The notes: generated from the letters alone by a model not told the origin. A stretch of DNA of 64,000 nucleotides from Litorimonas sp964352855 (GCA_964352855.1 CAYGTR010000013.1:4914-68913); one strand, 5' to 3'; shown: positions 42,551 to 51,924, counted from the first letter of the stretch. A program made the numbers and translations.

Positions 42551-43483
42551 ATGTATCAAACGATTGAAGACATTGATGTCGAGATCGCCGAGACACCCAA
42601 ATCTCGGTCAGGTATCTGGCCGTTTATTTTAGGTGTCCTCTCATTGGGCACCATTTTTACCCTGGTTTTTCTTAACAGCCCGGGCCCGGCGGTTAATTCT
42701 GCGAATATTCGTTCAGATGAGGCCGCGACAGAAGCTTATCGTAAAGCCATATCCGAGCCTAACCCCGCGCTGAGGCGTGCACGCCTGAACGACTACCTCC
42801 TCACAATTGAAAATCCGCCTCATGAAAAGGCGGTTATCGCACAAATTGATGTCATCAACCAATATGAGTTGGAAGACTGGGAACGTCTACAAAACGTGGT
42901 TTACGGCTATCGTTCTGATAAAGCGCAAAAAATAACAGCGCTGGAGGCCTATGAAAGCAAATGGGGTGCACCCGTTTTGGGCGCCAGAAATGAAGACCTT
43001 GTTGGTTTAAGAGCACAGATACTGGGTGAAGTCGAAAATGAGGATTTACCCGAGCGGCGCTTTACAGGCGGGCCGAGCCCCATACCCCAGACCATTCCTG
43101 ATACAGAATTGGCTGGGGGACCACGCCCGATTATTACCTTTATGCCAACAAACAGACCAAATATGTCATCTGGCGGCAATCCATTTGCGCCAGTAGAGAC
43201 AACGCCCTTGAGGATTCGGCGTGACGTCGAGCCACGCTATCCGCGCAATGCCTTACGTCGCGATGTCGAAGCTTTGGTGACGCTCAAGCTTAATATTGAT
43301 GAAGACGGCCGCGTTGCCATGACAGAGCTCGTCAGTATCGAAGCCGACCGCTATGAGCGCGACTTCGTTAAAGCTGCGGAACGCGCGGCTATGCGCTCAC
43401 GCTATCACCCTCGCATCGAAAATGGTAGACCCATCGCTGTATCGGGGGTGGAAAAGCGCTACCGCTTTACAATTGAAAACTAA
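42551..43483 (+). CDS. TonB-family protein with C-terminal TonB domain
   Basis: This 310-residue protein has a single N-terminal membrane helix (about residues 24-42), a coiled or helical periplasmic stretch (55-165) and a linker with Pro-rich segments. The C-terminal TonB domain (about 222-308) has EPRYPRNALRRDVEALVTLKLNIDEDGRV and KAAERAAMRSRYHPRIENG. The central linker is not the classical Pro-Glu/Pro-Lys spacer, and the helical insert is unusual, so it may be a TonB-like structural protein rather than the main energy transducer. No ExbB/ExbD is nearby. Confidence 0.8.
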   Translation: MYQTIEDIDVEIAETPKSRSGIWPFILGVLSLGTIFTLVFLNSPGPAVNSANIRSDEAATEAYRKAISEPNPALRRARLNDYLLTIENPPHEKAVIAQIDVINQYELEDWERLQNVVYGYRSDKAQKITALEAYESKWGAPVLGARNEDLVGLRAQILGEVENEDLPERRFTGGPSPIPQTIPDTELAGGPRPIITFMPTNRPNMSSGGNPFAPVETTPLRIRRDVEPRYPRNALRRDVEALVTLKLNIDEDGRVAMTELVSIEADRYERDFVKAAERAAMRSRYHPRIENGRPIAVSGVEKRYRFTIEN

Positions 43484-43494
43484 ATTGTCAGACC

Positions 43495-43683
43495 TTAATG
43501 TCTGCCGGGCACCGCATTTGTATCCAGTTTAAAAACGCGGTCACAATATTTACAAGTTACCTGAGTGTCCTGCCCCATGTCCAACCATGTTTTTGGGTGG
43601 CCCAAAGCACCACCTCCACCATCACAGGCGACACGTTTTTGTGTAACAATTATAACGTCATCATTTTCATATGAATTTGACAT
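43495..43683 (-). CDS. CHCC zinc-finger protein (complex I NDUFS6-like)
   Basis: A 62-residue protein with the metal-binding pattern C-x8-H (ACDGGGGALGH) and CKYC in the C-terminal half, followed by DRVFKLD. This matches the short zf-CHCC proteins of Alphaproteobacteria that are homologous to the mitochondrial complex I accessory subunit NDUFS6/13 kDa. It likely binds zinc and may associate with NADH dehydrogenase. It is convergent with the TonB-like gene, 11 nt apart. Confidence 0.88.
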   Translation of the reverse strand: MSNSYENDDVIIVTQKRVACDGGGGALGHPKTWLDMGQDTQVTCKYCDRVFKLDTNAVPGRH

Positions 43684-43739
43684 GTCGAACCTGTTTATGA
43701 TGTGTCATAGATGTCGTGTAGTTTTACGCGTCTGACTCG

Positions 43740-43759
43740 TCAACGACAGAAATCGTTGA
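43740..43759. promoter_or_regulatory. Operator-like inverted repeat upstream of the ABC ATPase gene
   Basis: TCAACGA (43740-43746) and TCGTTGA (43753-43759) form a perfect 7-bp inverted repeat with a 6-nt spacer, in the 110-nt divergent gap between the zinc-finger gene and the ABC gene and 35 nt before the ABC start. The geometry fits a dimeric repressor site. No candidate regulator lies next to it. Confidence 0.4.
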
Positions 43760-43793
43760 GACCCATCTGACAGCATGAATATTAGGACTGAAA

Positions 43794-44735
43794 ATGACGG
43801 CTCCGGCAATTGAAATCAAAGATTTATGCAAAATATATAAGGCCAGTCGTAAAGCCCCTGCCAAAGAAGCCTTGAAAGGAATTGACCTTGTCGTTCCAAG
43901 AGGTTCGATCTTTGGGCTTTTGGGGCCAAATGGCGCGGGAAAGTCCACGATGATCAACATTCTGGCCGGTTTGGTGAACAAAACATCCGGAACGGCCAAA
44001 ATTTGCGGCTATGATATTACAACACAAACGCGCCAAGCACGGGCCTCCATCGGCATCGTCCCGCAAGAAATCGCGATGGACGTCTTTTTCACGCCCGAAC
44101 AAGCGCTCGAAATACAAGCCGGTTATTATGGAGTGCCTAAATCAGAACGGCGTACGCAGGAAATATTGGAGGCCTTAGGGCTAGCCGATAAACGCGATGC
44201 TTATGTCCGACAATTATCAGGCGGCATGAAGCGGCGGCTCCTCATTGCCAAAGCGCTCGTCCATAATCCACCTGTCCTAATTCTTGATGAACCCACAGCA
44301 GGCGTGGATATTGAGCTTAGGCGACAGCTTTGGGTCTATGTTGAGGAGCTTCATAAGCGCGGCACGACGGTTATTCTGACAACACATTACCTAGAAGAAG
44401 CTGAAGCGTTATGTGATCAAATTGCGATCATTCACAACGGCGAAATTACAGCGAATGAATCCAAATCTTCTCTTCTGTCCCGGTTGGACAAACGCAAGCT
44501 CGTGATTACGCCGACGGATGCACTAGAAAATCTTCCGCAAAGCCTTAGCGACTTGGATGCTGAAATCAGTGCCGATGGGGATGTCGTGATTTCTTATCGG
44601 GCAGGCACGGACTCTATTTCGGGTCTGCTTAACCGCTTCAAAGAGGCCGGATTATCAATTGGTGATCTGAGAACAGAGGAACCTGATCTGGAGGACGTTT
44701 TCATGTCCCTCACCTATGACACAGACGCTGCATGA
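43794..44735 (+). CDS. ABC transporter ATP-binding protein, orphan
   Basis: This 313-residue ATPase has Walker A GPNGAGKST, a Q-loop, signature LSGGMKRR, Walker B LILDEPTAG and the switch region TTHYLEEAE. The C-terminal extension (about 235-313) fits NodI/YadG-type exporters, which normally pair with an ABC-2 permease. No permease gene is adjacent: the next gene is an oxidoreductase overlapping by 4 nt. The partner must be elsewhere or has been lost. The inferred role is export of a lipid-like or drug-like compound at the inner membrane. Confidence 0.88.
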   Translation: MTAPAIEIKDLCKIYKASRKAPAKEALKGIDLVVPRGSIFGLLGPNGAGKSTMINILAGLVNKTSGTAKICGYDITTQTRQARASIGIVPQEIAMDVFFTPEQALEIQAGYYGVPKSERRTQEILEALGLADKRDAYVRQLSGGMKRRLLIAKALVHNPPVLILDEPTAGVDIELRRQLWVYVEELHKRGTTVILTTHYLEEAEALCDQIAIIHNGEITANESKSSLLSRLDKRKLVITPTDALENLPQSLSDLDAEISADGDVVISYRAGTDSISGLLNRFKEAGLSIGDLRTEEPDLEDVFMSLTYDTDAA

Positions 44736-45718
44736 TCAGGATTGGCGTTTTAGGGGCCGCAAAAATTGCTCCAAAAGCTATAATATGGCCCGCACAAGCG
44801 CGACTAGATTGCCGTATTCTCGCTGTCGCCAGTCGCGACTTAGGACGTGCGCAGAGGTTTGCTAAAGAACATGATATTGAAATAACTCTGGATGATTACA
44901 AGGCTCTGGTCAGCCACCCTGATGTTGACTTGGTTTACAATGCCCTTCCGCCGCATCGCCATGCAGACCTTACAATTGCGGCTTTGAAAGCCGGAAAATC
45001 CGTTCTTTGCGAAAAGCCCTTTGCCTTGAACAAACATGAAGCCGATGCAATGGTGTCTACGGCTGAGCTTTCAGATGGTTATCTTATTGAAGCTTTCCAT
45101 TATTGTTTTCATCCGGCTGTGCTGAAATTCTTGCATATTATTCACAGCGGGCAGATTGGTAAAATTCTGGATATGGAGGGGGTTTTTAATGTCTCCATCC
45201 CAAATAAGCCGGGGGAACTGCGCTATCTTCCGAAGCTTGGAGGCGGCGCGATGATGGATTTGGGATGTTATGTTTTACATCTTTCCCGCCTCGTTTCACG
45301 CGCAGAACCAATCATCGGCGAGGTCTCTGCCCTTATGTCTGACTCGGGCGTTGATGTAGCGCTTGAAGCGCGTCTAAGTTTTGCAGGCATCAAAAGTCAT
45401 ATTCAATGTGATATGCGTGAAGGCACGGAACGTAAGATCTCATTCAAAGTTACAGGTGATGCAGGGAACATTACATTTGACCAGTTTGTACACCCTTACA
45501 GACAGTTCTCAATTCGCTTAGAAACACAAAGAGAGACAAGCACATTTTCGCACAAAGATAAGGATGCTGATTATACGCGTTCAACTTATGACTATCAGCT
45601 TGATCATGTTATTGATGTCTTACGCGGCAATGCGAGCCCGCTAACGGGCGGTATGGACGCTATCAATACGATGCAGGCAATTGATAAAATTTATGAGGCG
45701 GCAGGTTTGGAGAGATAA
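44732..45718 (+). CDS. Gfo/Idh/MocA-family oxidoreductase
   Basis: This 328-residue protein has an N-terminal Rossmann domain (IGVLGAAKIAPKAI), the family-defining EKP motif in VLCEKPFALN (about residue 92), and a second domain beginning near GGGAMMDLGCYVLHL. Such enzymes oxidise or reduce sugars, inositols or dihydrodiols with NAD(P). YHRxxH-type residues appear as FHYCFHPAV, close to the dihydrodiol-dehydrogenase branch. It overlaps the ABC ATPase by 4 nt (ATGA) and is therefore co-translated with it. Confidence 0.88.
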   Translation: MIRIGVLGAAKIAPKAIIWPAQARLDCRILAVASRDLGRAQRFAKEHDIEITLDDYKALVSHPDVDLVYNALPPHRHADLTIAALKAGKSVLCEKPFALNKHEADAMVSTAELSDGYLIEAFHYCFHPAVLKFLHIIHSGQIGKILDMEGVFNVSIPNKPGELRYLPKLGGGAMMDLGCYVLHLSRLVSRAEPIIGEVSALMSDSGVDVALEARLSFAGIKSHIQCDMREGTERKISFKVTGDAGNITFDQFVHPYRQFSIRLETQRETSTFSHKDKDADYTRSTYDYQLDHVIDVLRGNASPLTGGMDAINTMQAIDKIYEAAGLER

Positions 45719-45773
45719 GCATAGCTTCATTGAAAGCTTTCTTTAGATTATAAAACGGCCTAACACGCCCGCC

Positions 45774-47189
45774 ATGTCCGACACACAGACATTATCGAAC
45801 GAAGCGACGCAACTCCCTGACACTTGGTTTGGCGAGATGAGCGCTTTATTGCGTCTGGGTGTCCCTATGGCGCTCACGCAGCTCGTGCAATTCTCTATTT
45901 ATTTTGTCGATGCTGTTATGGTGGGGCGGTTGTCTCCTGTGGATATTGCTGCAGTCGGAATTGGGGGTGTGATCATATTCCTCGTATGGATGATAGGCGG
46001 AGGCCCGGCCATCGCCGTCTCTCCATTAGCGTCACAAGCTTTAGGTGCAAATTCGCGGGATACGAGAGATGTAAGACGGTCTGTACGTATGGCATTGTGG
46101 TGCATCTTTGGGCTAACGCCATTTATTTTTATCATATTATTTCTGGTGAAGCCCATTGCTTTGTTTTTGGGTCAAGATCCGGAGGCGACACGGCGCGCGC
46201 AATCCTATGTTTTAGCCGTTGGCTTAGGCTTACCCTTTACATTGGCGACTTTGGCCTTGCGAAATTTTCTCGCAGCCCTTGATAAGACATTCATTCCTTT
46301 TGTCATCATAACGGTCGTCGTCATTCTAAATGCCGGGTTTAATGCATTATTGATCTTTGGGCTCTTTGGCTTCCCGCGACTCGAGCTTGTCGGTGCCGGG
46401 CTTGCATCATCGCTTGCAGCTGCAATCGGTTTTCTCATCTTTATTCTCTATATCGAATGGGATAAGCGTGCGCGGACTTTTGAAATTTTCAAAAATATTG
46501 TCCACCCTGATTGGGAACGCTTGCGAGATGTTATTCGGCTGGGATGGCCCATTTCGGTTACGATGATATTTGAAGGGATGTTATTCAATGCAGGCCTTTT
46601 GATTGTTGGCGTGATTGGGGTTATTGAACAAGCTGCTTATCAGATTTCTCTGAATGTCGCATCATTGGCTTTCATGTTGCCTTATGGGATGAGCATGGCA
46701 GGGGCCGTGCGTATCGGTTTAGCGAAAGGCGCAGATAATTTACCGGCACAAAAGCGCGCGACAACCACGACTATTTTGGCATCAATTATTGCTATTGGCG
46801 TTTTTGCTATTCCCATGGCGATTGTGCCAGAAGCAATCGCTGCGCTTTATTTGGATTTGAATAGGCCGGAAAACCAAGAGGTGATAATGTTTGTCTTAGC
46901 TTTTGTTCCGATTGCAGCCGCTTTTGCCTTTTTTGATGCGCTACAAGTAGCCTGTAATCAGTTGTTACGTGGCCTAAAAGACGTGAAAGCGACGATGATT
47001 ATCGCAGGTGTAAGCTACTGGTTTATTGGCTTCCCTATCGCTATCTATCTTGCACTTTACACAGACCAAAAAGCTAAAGGCGTCTGGTATGGTCTGATGG
47101 CAGGTCTTTTTGCAGCGTCTATCTTCCTCGGAATAAGGCTTGCGCAGCAGCTTCGACAGGGTCGGGTTCAGATGGGGGAGCCTCAATAG
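45774..47189 (+). CDS. MATE-family efflux transporter (NorM-like)
   Basis: This 471-residue protein has 12 predicted helices in two six-helix halves, with the conserved LGVPMALTQLVQF start, VDAVMVGRL, and GWPISVTMIFEG at the beginning of the second half. MATE proteins export drugs or metabolites using Na+ or H+ gradients. Its last 71 nt overlap, on the opposite strand, the 3' end of a DUF1491 gene, so the two C-termini are encoded in the same DNA. No specific substrate is implied. Confidence 0.92.
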   Translation: MSDTQTLSNEATQLPDTWFGEMSALLRLGVPMALTQLVQFSIYFVDAVMVGRLSPVDIAAVGIGGVIIFLVWMIGGGPAIAVSPLASQALGANSRDTRDVRRSVRMALWCIFGLTPFIFIILFLVKPIALFLGQDPEATRRAQSYVLAVGLGLPFTLATLALRNFLAALDKTFIPFVIITVVVILNAGFNALLIFGLFGFPRLELVGAGLASSLAAAIGFLIFILYIEWDKRARTFEIFKNIVHPDWERLRDVIRLGWPISVTMIFEGMLFNAGLLIVGVIGVIEQAAYQISLNVASLAFMLPYGMSMAGAVRIGLAKGADNLPAQKRATTTTILASIIAIGVFAIPMAIVPEAIAALYLDLNRPENQEVIMFVLAFVPIAAAFAFFDALQVACNQLLRGLKDVKATMIIAGVSYWFIGFPIAIYLALYTDQKAKGVWYGLMAGLFAASIFLGIRLAQQLRQGRVQMGEPQ

Positions 47190-47505
47190 GCTCTCCGATT
47201 AAAACCTCGGCTGCGGCGTCACTTTCTATCTCCACAATCCAAATGTCTGGATCCTCATCAACACGGCGGTTCAAGCGTATATCCAAGCTTGATTGGTCTG
47301 GTATCACCTCCGGCCACCAAATACGGTTGCCGGAAAAGTCACGTTCAGGCGCATAATAAGTCAAATTTTCTCCGTGACGTATAATGATCAAGGTGATGCC
47401 GGCATCAGTGTCGCCTTTGCGTAAAACGGTCGCGAAGCCGTTCATAGACTGCACACGACGGATAAGCGCTGAGACCCAAAATTCTGATTTTAAGCGCGGC
47501 GTCAT
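47119..47505 (-). CDS. DUF1491-family protein
   Basis: From ATG 47505 (MTPRLKSEFWVSALIRRVQ) the protein has 128 residues and matches DUF1491, a small alphaproteobacterial family. Typical features are TVLRKGDTDAG with a following hydrophobic strand (ITLIII) and a charged, Pro/Ala-rich tail. The family has no known function and no membrane segment. The tail (EAPPSEPDPVEAAAQAL) is antisense to the end of the MATE gene. The region immediately upstream is shared with the divergent BcsB gene. Confidence 0.8.
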   Translation of the reverse strand: MTPRLKSEFWVSALIRRVQSMNGFATVLRKGDTDAGITLIIIRHGENLTYYAPERDFSGNRIWWPEVIPDQSSLDIRLNRRVDEDPDIWIVEIESDAAAEVLIGEPIEAPPSEPDPVEAAAQALFRGR

Positions 47506-47615
47506 TGTCCGCTCTCGCCCCAATTGGGAACAGTTTGTATTATTTTCGCCTCTTGAGGCATATTTGGCATCCCACTTGCTTGGTTAAGCTCATGTTAATC
47601 ATGAGGCCTCGGACA

Positions 47616-50285
47616 ATGTCCCAATTTCGTCAAAAAACATTAAAAACTGCGGCGGTTTCGGCCCTTTTAATAGCAGGCCCCTCTGCTGTCACGGCAAATG
47701 CAGCGATTAATAATCCGGGGCTAAAAACGCCTGTTGCCCGCACGATTGCCACAACAGTTCCGCTGACAAAGCTGGACTTTGTTCAAAACAGCCCTGTTTT
47801 GGATTGGCGTAATCCCGCCTATACGTTAAAATTTGACATTTCTGATACAGATTGGACATCTGCCTTAAAACTCATTCTATCTGTTGATCCGGTCGGCCCA
47901 GTCTCGGGCGATGCGCCCATTTATGTTCAGTTTAATACAGATAAGCCCGTCAAATTAAATACGCGCAGCAGCGGCTTTGACGCACGTGTTGAACTCGATC
48001 CCGCGAAAGTACGTCCGCGCGGGAATACTTTACGTGTCTATTATGACTCGCCAATAGGCTCAGATTGTTTAAAATCGGAACATGGAGCTTGGGTCATTAA
48101 TTTAGAGGCCTCTCAACTTATTCAACGCAGTCATGCAAAAAGTCAGAATTTGCGTGTGAGCGATATCGAAACGCATCTTTCAAATCCTCTGACGGCCCCG
48201 ACTTCCGTAGGTATTATTTCACGCGGCCCTGGTGCCACAGCCTTACAAAGCCTTCTGGCCCAAGGCATCGGCCTGCGCATGGACATGCCGCCCAAATTCA
48301 CAACGGTAAAGGGCTATGGCCAGTTGGAATTCATCGCGGGACGTCGGGATCAAATTGCGCTTTATGTGAAGAGTGAAACTGTTTTGAATACGCATGGGCC
48401 CCGCCTTATTGTGGACGAAGGCCGTCCGATGACAGTTATACTCACAGGAGACACCGACGCGGAAGTGCTAAATCTGGTAAAGCAATTTGCAACACACCAC
48501 TTACCTAATACGCGCCGCACAATTACCAGTACAGGCGAAATTGTGATGCAGTCCAAGCTTGCGGACGCGCATATAGTTGTGTCTGGCAGTACAAAATTGG
48601 CAAAGCTAGGCAGTACAGCGTTTGATCCAAGTTGGAATCCAACGGATCAGATTCTGACATTTGACGTCGAAGATCCGGTTGGAAGCCAAGGCGAGATCGT
48701 TCTGCGTTTAGCCAGTCCTGAATCCGTTTTAAATAAGGACGGCTCATTGGTCTTGGATTTAAATGGTCACGCATTGGGACAAACAAAGCTCAATAAAACG
48801 CGGAAGTCCGTGGCCTTTAAAGTGCCTGCCGGTATTCTGCGTGGACAAGACAACAGTCTGCGTATGAGTCCAGACCTAAACATTGAACCCACTGGTCAGT
48901 GCGCTGCGCAAGCTTATACAGATAATGGTATTTATTTGGGTGAAGGCTCAAAACTGACTCTGACACAGTCACATGAAACGCCCTTGACGGATTTATCACG
49001 TTTAGCCGCAACGGGAGCGCCCTTTTCAGACGTTGAAGGCAAAGAAACTCTGATTGTTCTACCGCGCAACAATGCGGACTATAATGTTGCGGTTGGCCTA
49101 TTGGCGGCTCTGGCTAAAGCAAGCGGCCAAAGCTGGACAGATGCAAGCTTCACACGCGATGCTGAAGCCATCGACACATTGGCTGACAATAGAAATATAC
49201 TGTTTCTTGTGCCTTCAATGGAATTACCAAGTGCCGTCAAAACGACCGCGCCGCGAACATTTCAATCGGCTCTCCGCGGTCAAACATTTGAGGGAGATAA
49301 TCTATTAAATGCAGAAATTGATAGATATGCAAGCGCAGATGAAATGGACGCCTATCGCTCTCTCGCGGCCAAAACGGCGTCGCGTAACCGCGTGAACCGG
49401 GGAGGTGCCGCTGCCATTTACCGCTCACCCTATGGTACAGATAAACTTGTCGGTGTCATAACCAATGTTCCGGGTGAATCGTTCAAAGACGCTGTTATAG
49501 CGTTACAACAACCCGAACATTGGAATGCCATTGAAGGCAGCGTCGCACGATGGTCAGAGACAACTGTTCTCATGGCCGAATTATCCTCTGACATACCAGG
49601 ATTTGTGAGAGCCAAGAGGGACAAACCTGTTTTGGATATACCAGAATTTGAATTACCCGGTTTAGAATTCGTTCAATACAGGCTTGCAGATTTTGAATGG
49701 CCCAAAATGGCTAGTTTGGAAGCGCCCAACATCAATTGGGGGTCATTTAAGTTTTGGGAGCGTGACAATATAGCGGGAGAAACTCTCCCAACTATGCCTG
49801 CGCCTGAATTACGAACAGTTAGTGTTAATTCCCGTGAGAGTTTTTTAGATACAGTTTTATCAGGAAAACAATTAATAGAGCGCAGCACAGCAATCACATT
49901 CAATGCAGAAACGTTACAACTGCGTGGGCTATCTGTTGTTCCGAATACACCCACAAATAAACAAGATCTGTTTGGCAATATTGAACTAAAATCTAAAGCA
50001 ACATCAGCCTTAAAATGGACAAATCTAAAATGGGATGATCTGAAAACCAATATTTCGAATTTCAAGATTGAAGATAAGATATCCTCTCTTCAAAGAGATG
50101 TTCGGCCTTTGGGTCAATCTTGGCGCGCCAAGCTTCGCAGTGTGTCTGTTCCCGGTCAATCCATGGCGAAGTGGGGACTCAACCAAATGAGCGCAGCGGC
50201 TCTATTATTAATATTGACCTTTAGCTTAGTTGTCGTTTTTCTAGGCTTTTCATCGCCCGAAAATAGGACGGGCAGACACCATTAA
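47616..50285 (+). CDS. BcsB-like cellulose synthase regulatory subunit, orphan
   Basis: I start at ATG 47616 (MSQFRQKTLKTAAVSALLI), which gives a normal signal peptide and has GAGG nine nt upstream; an in-frame ATG at 47505 would add 37 odd residues. The result is 889 residues, longer than the usual 750-800. The periplasmic part shows BcsB-type carbohydrate-binding features (VYYDSPIGSDC, LNLVKQFATHHLP, LVDLNGHALG-like blocks) and ends in one membrane helix (AALLLILTFSLVVVFLGF). BcsB guides the glucan made by BcsA across the periplasm. No bcsA, bcsC or bcsZ is in the window, and the last 200 residues before the anchor are atypical. Confidence 0.72.
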   Translation: MSQFRQKTLKTAAVSALLIAGPSAVTANAAINNPGLKTPVARTIATTVPLTKLDFVQNSPVLDWRNPAYTLKFDISDTDWTSALKLILSVDPVGPVSGDAPIYVQFNTDKPVKLNTRSSGFDARVELDPAKVRPRGNTLRVYYDSPIGSDCLKSEHGAWVINLEASQLIQRSHAKSQNLRVSDIETHLSNPLTAPTSVGIISRGPGATALQSLLAQGIGLRMDMPPKFTTVKGYGQLEFIAGRRDQIALYVKSETVLNTHGPRLIVDEGRPMTVILTGDTDAEVLNLVKQFATHHLPNTRRTITSTGEIVMQSKLADAHIVVSGSTKLAKLGSTAFDPSWNPTDQILTFDVEDPVGSQGEIVLRLASPESVLNKDGSLVLDLNGHALGQTKLNKTRKSVAFKVPAGILRGQDNSLRMSPDLNIEPTGQCAAQAYTDNGIYLGEGSKLTLTQSHETPLTDLSRLAATGAPFSDVEGKETLIVLPRNNADYNVAVGLLAALAKASGQSWTDASFTRDAEAIDTLADNRNILFLVPSMELPSAVKTTAPRTFQSALRGQTFEGDNLLNAEIDRYASADEMDAYRSLAAKTASRNRVNRGGAAAIYRSPYGTDKLVGVITNVPGESFKDAVIALQQPEHWNAIEGSVARWSETTVLMAELSSDIPGFVRAKRDKPVLDIPEFELPGLEFVQYRLADFEWPKMASLEAPNINWGSFKFWERDNIAGETLPTMPAPELRTVSVNSRESFLDTVLSGKQLIERSTAITFNAETLQLRGLSVVPNTPTNKQDLFGNIELKSKATSALKWTNLKWDDLKTNISNFKIEDKISSLQRDVRPLGQSWRAKLRSVSVPGQSMAKWGLNQMSAAALLLILTFSLVVVFLGFSSPENRTGRHH

Positions 50286-50289
50286 TCGA

Positions 50290-51924
50290 CTAAGTCGCGC
50301 GTTTTAGGGGCAGGGAGATGTTCACTTCTGTTCCCTCCCCTATTTCGCTCTGAATATCGAAAAGACCGATATGAAGCTCAGTGAGTGACTTGACCAGAGA
50401 GAGACCAAGCCCACTGCCTCTTTCGTCAGATGTTAATCCACTTGTGGATTGCGCATAAGGCGATCCGATTCGCACCAAATCGTCGGCACTAATGCCCTCG
50501 CCTTGATCCGTCACACGGATATTGAGATAGCCGTCTTTATTCGCACCCACGATCGTCACACGTCCGCCTTTCTTTGAAAACTTCACAGCATTCGACAAAA
50601 GATTGAGCAATATTTGACGGACGGCTTTGCGGTCAGCTTCGACCAAAAGCGCTTCTTCAGAGTCTATTTCAACCCCTAGCGTGACTTCCGCCGCATCGGC
50701 GGATGGACGGATCATTTTGACGGAACTGCGAATAACGTCTGCGGCGTCAAATGTATCATATTGCAGTGAATATTTCCCGGCTTCCACTTTTGATAGGTCC
50801 AAAACATCCCCAATCAGGTCCAACATATGTTGCCCGCTATCATGGATCAAATCCGCATATTCCGCATATTTTGATGGGAGAGGCCCAAAAAGACGCGAAC
50901 GCATCATATCAGAAAATCCGATAATGGCATTCAGCGGTGTGCGCAGCTCATGACTCACACCTGCAAAAAATAGCGTTTTTTCATCCGTGCCTTGAGAGGT
51001 GACCGCATACGTTCGACGCAGCTCTTCAAAGCGTTCGTCTTCTTCTGTCCTATCAATTGCATGCAAAACAACGCCACCGTCTTTGTGGGGGAAAAGATAG
51101 CTATCAAAAACACTCACCCTGTCTGCTTCACGCCTGAGGCCCAGTCGGACGGTTTCTGATTGGCCAAATTGTTTGGCACGTTGAGCGGCTTGGCTCAATA
51201 AATTTTGTTCGGAAGGATCATAAGCAATAAGTGTGTCAAGTGTAAGGGGGCTCTCTGCATCACCAATACCAAATGCAGCTTGTGCCTCTTTATTCGTTGT
51301 GATGAGATCCCCATTCGCCGCAAAGCGCAGCACACTCCCTGACAGAGTTTCATAAGGATTATCGTCAATCGCTTTACGCTGATTGCCGTTATAAATTCCG
51401 TTGCCCGGTCGATGTTGTGATGCTGCAAAGAGCGTGCTGATCACTAAAGCAATCGCCCCCATAATACCCGCTTGTTGGGCCCAAAGAGACTGAGCGGTAT
51501 TGAGCGGGCTGTCAGGCAAAGCGCCTTTTAATGAGGCATAATAAAGCAAAGCTGTGAAAACAGCTGAAACTACCAAAGCCTCGACAATTTTTGCCTGTTT
51601 GAACAAAGCTGCAATCACGGGCGCGGCAATAAATAGAATTGCCAGCGGTAAAAATCCAACAAATAAGCAAGCGATGATGGCAAGGGACAACCACGACAGA
51701 ATAACCAATATTTGCGCCCATTCTTTCTGAACAAAAGGACTGACTATAATACCAAGCACGCCAGGAAAGGCTGCAATCCCAGCAATTAAGCCTAAATCGA
51801 AATAGGTTTGACCGCGCAGCAAACCTGCAATGAAGGCTGCTAAAATGACGCCAAGCCAAATAAAGCTAGGCACCAATATGGCCCGTTTATTAAAAGTCTG
51901 AGTCAAATCATTTCCTTCTGACAT
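50290..51924 (-). CDS. Sensor histidine kinase, DivJ/PdhS type
   Basis: A 544-residue protein with about six N-terminal membrane helices (18-165), a PAS-like domain (about 190-295), a HisKA domain with His325 in FFAGVSHELRTPLNAIIGFSDMM and the long conserved dimerisation block LFGPLPSKYAEYADLIHDSG. The HATPase has N-box Asn445, G1 DQGEG (473) and G2 GSGLGLSL. This HisKA type is specific to the DivJ/PleC/PdhS kinases that set the phosphorylation of DivK and polar fate. The multi-helix N-terminus resembles DivJ. DivJ versus another PdhS paralogue is not certain. Confidence 0.82.
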   Translation of the reverse strand: MSEGNDLTQTFNKRAILVPSFIWLGVILAAFIAGLLRGQTYFDLGLIAGIAAFPGVLGIIVSPFVQKEWAQILVILSWLSLAIIACLFVGFLPLAILFIAAPVIAALFKQAKIVEALVVSAVFTALLYYASLKGALPDSPLNTAQSLWAQQAGIMGAIALVISTLFAASQHRPGNGIYNGNQRKAIDDNPYETLSGSVLRFAANGDLITTNKEAQAAFGIGDAESPLTLDTLIAYDPSEQNLLSQAAQRAKQFGQSETVRLGLRREADRVSVFDSYLFPHKDGGVVLHAIDRTEEDERFEELRRTYAVTSQGTDEKTLFFAGVSHELRTPLNAIIGFSDMMRSRLFGPLPSKYAEYADLIHDSGQHMLDLIGDVLDLSKVEAGKYSLQYDTFDAADVIRSSVKMIRPSADAAEVTLGVEIDSEEALLVEADRKAVRQILLNLLSNAVKFSKKGGRVTIVGANKDGYLNIRVTDQGEGISADDLVRIGSPYAQSTSGLTSDERGSGLGLSLVKSLTELHIGLFDIQSEIGEGTEVNISLPLKRAT

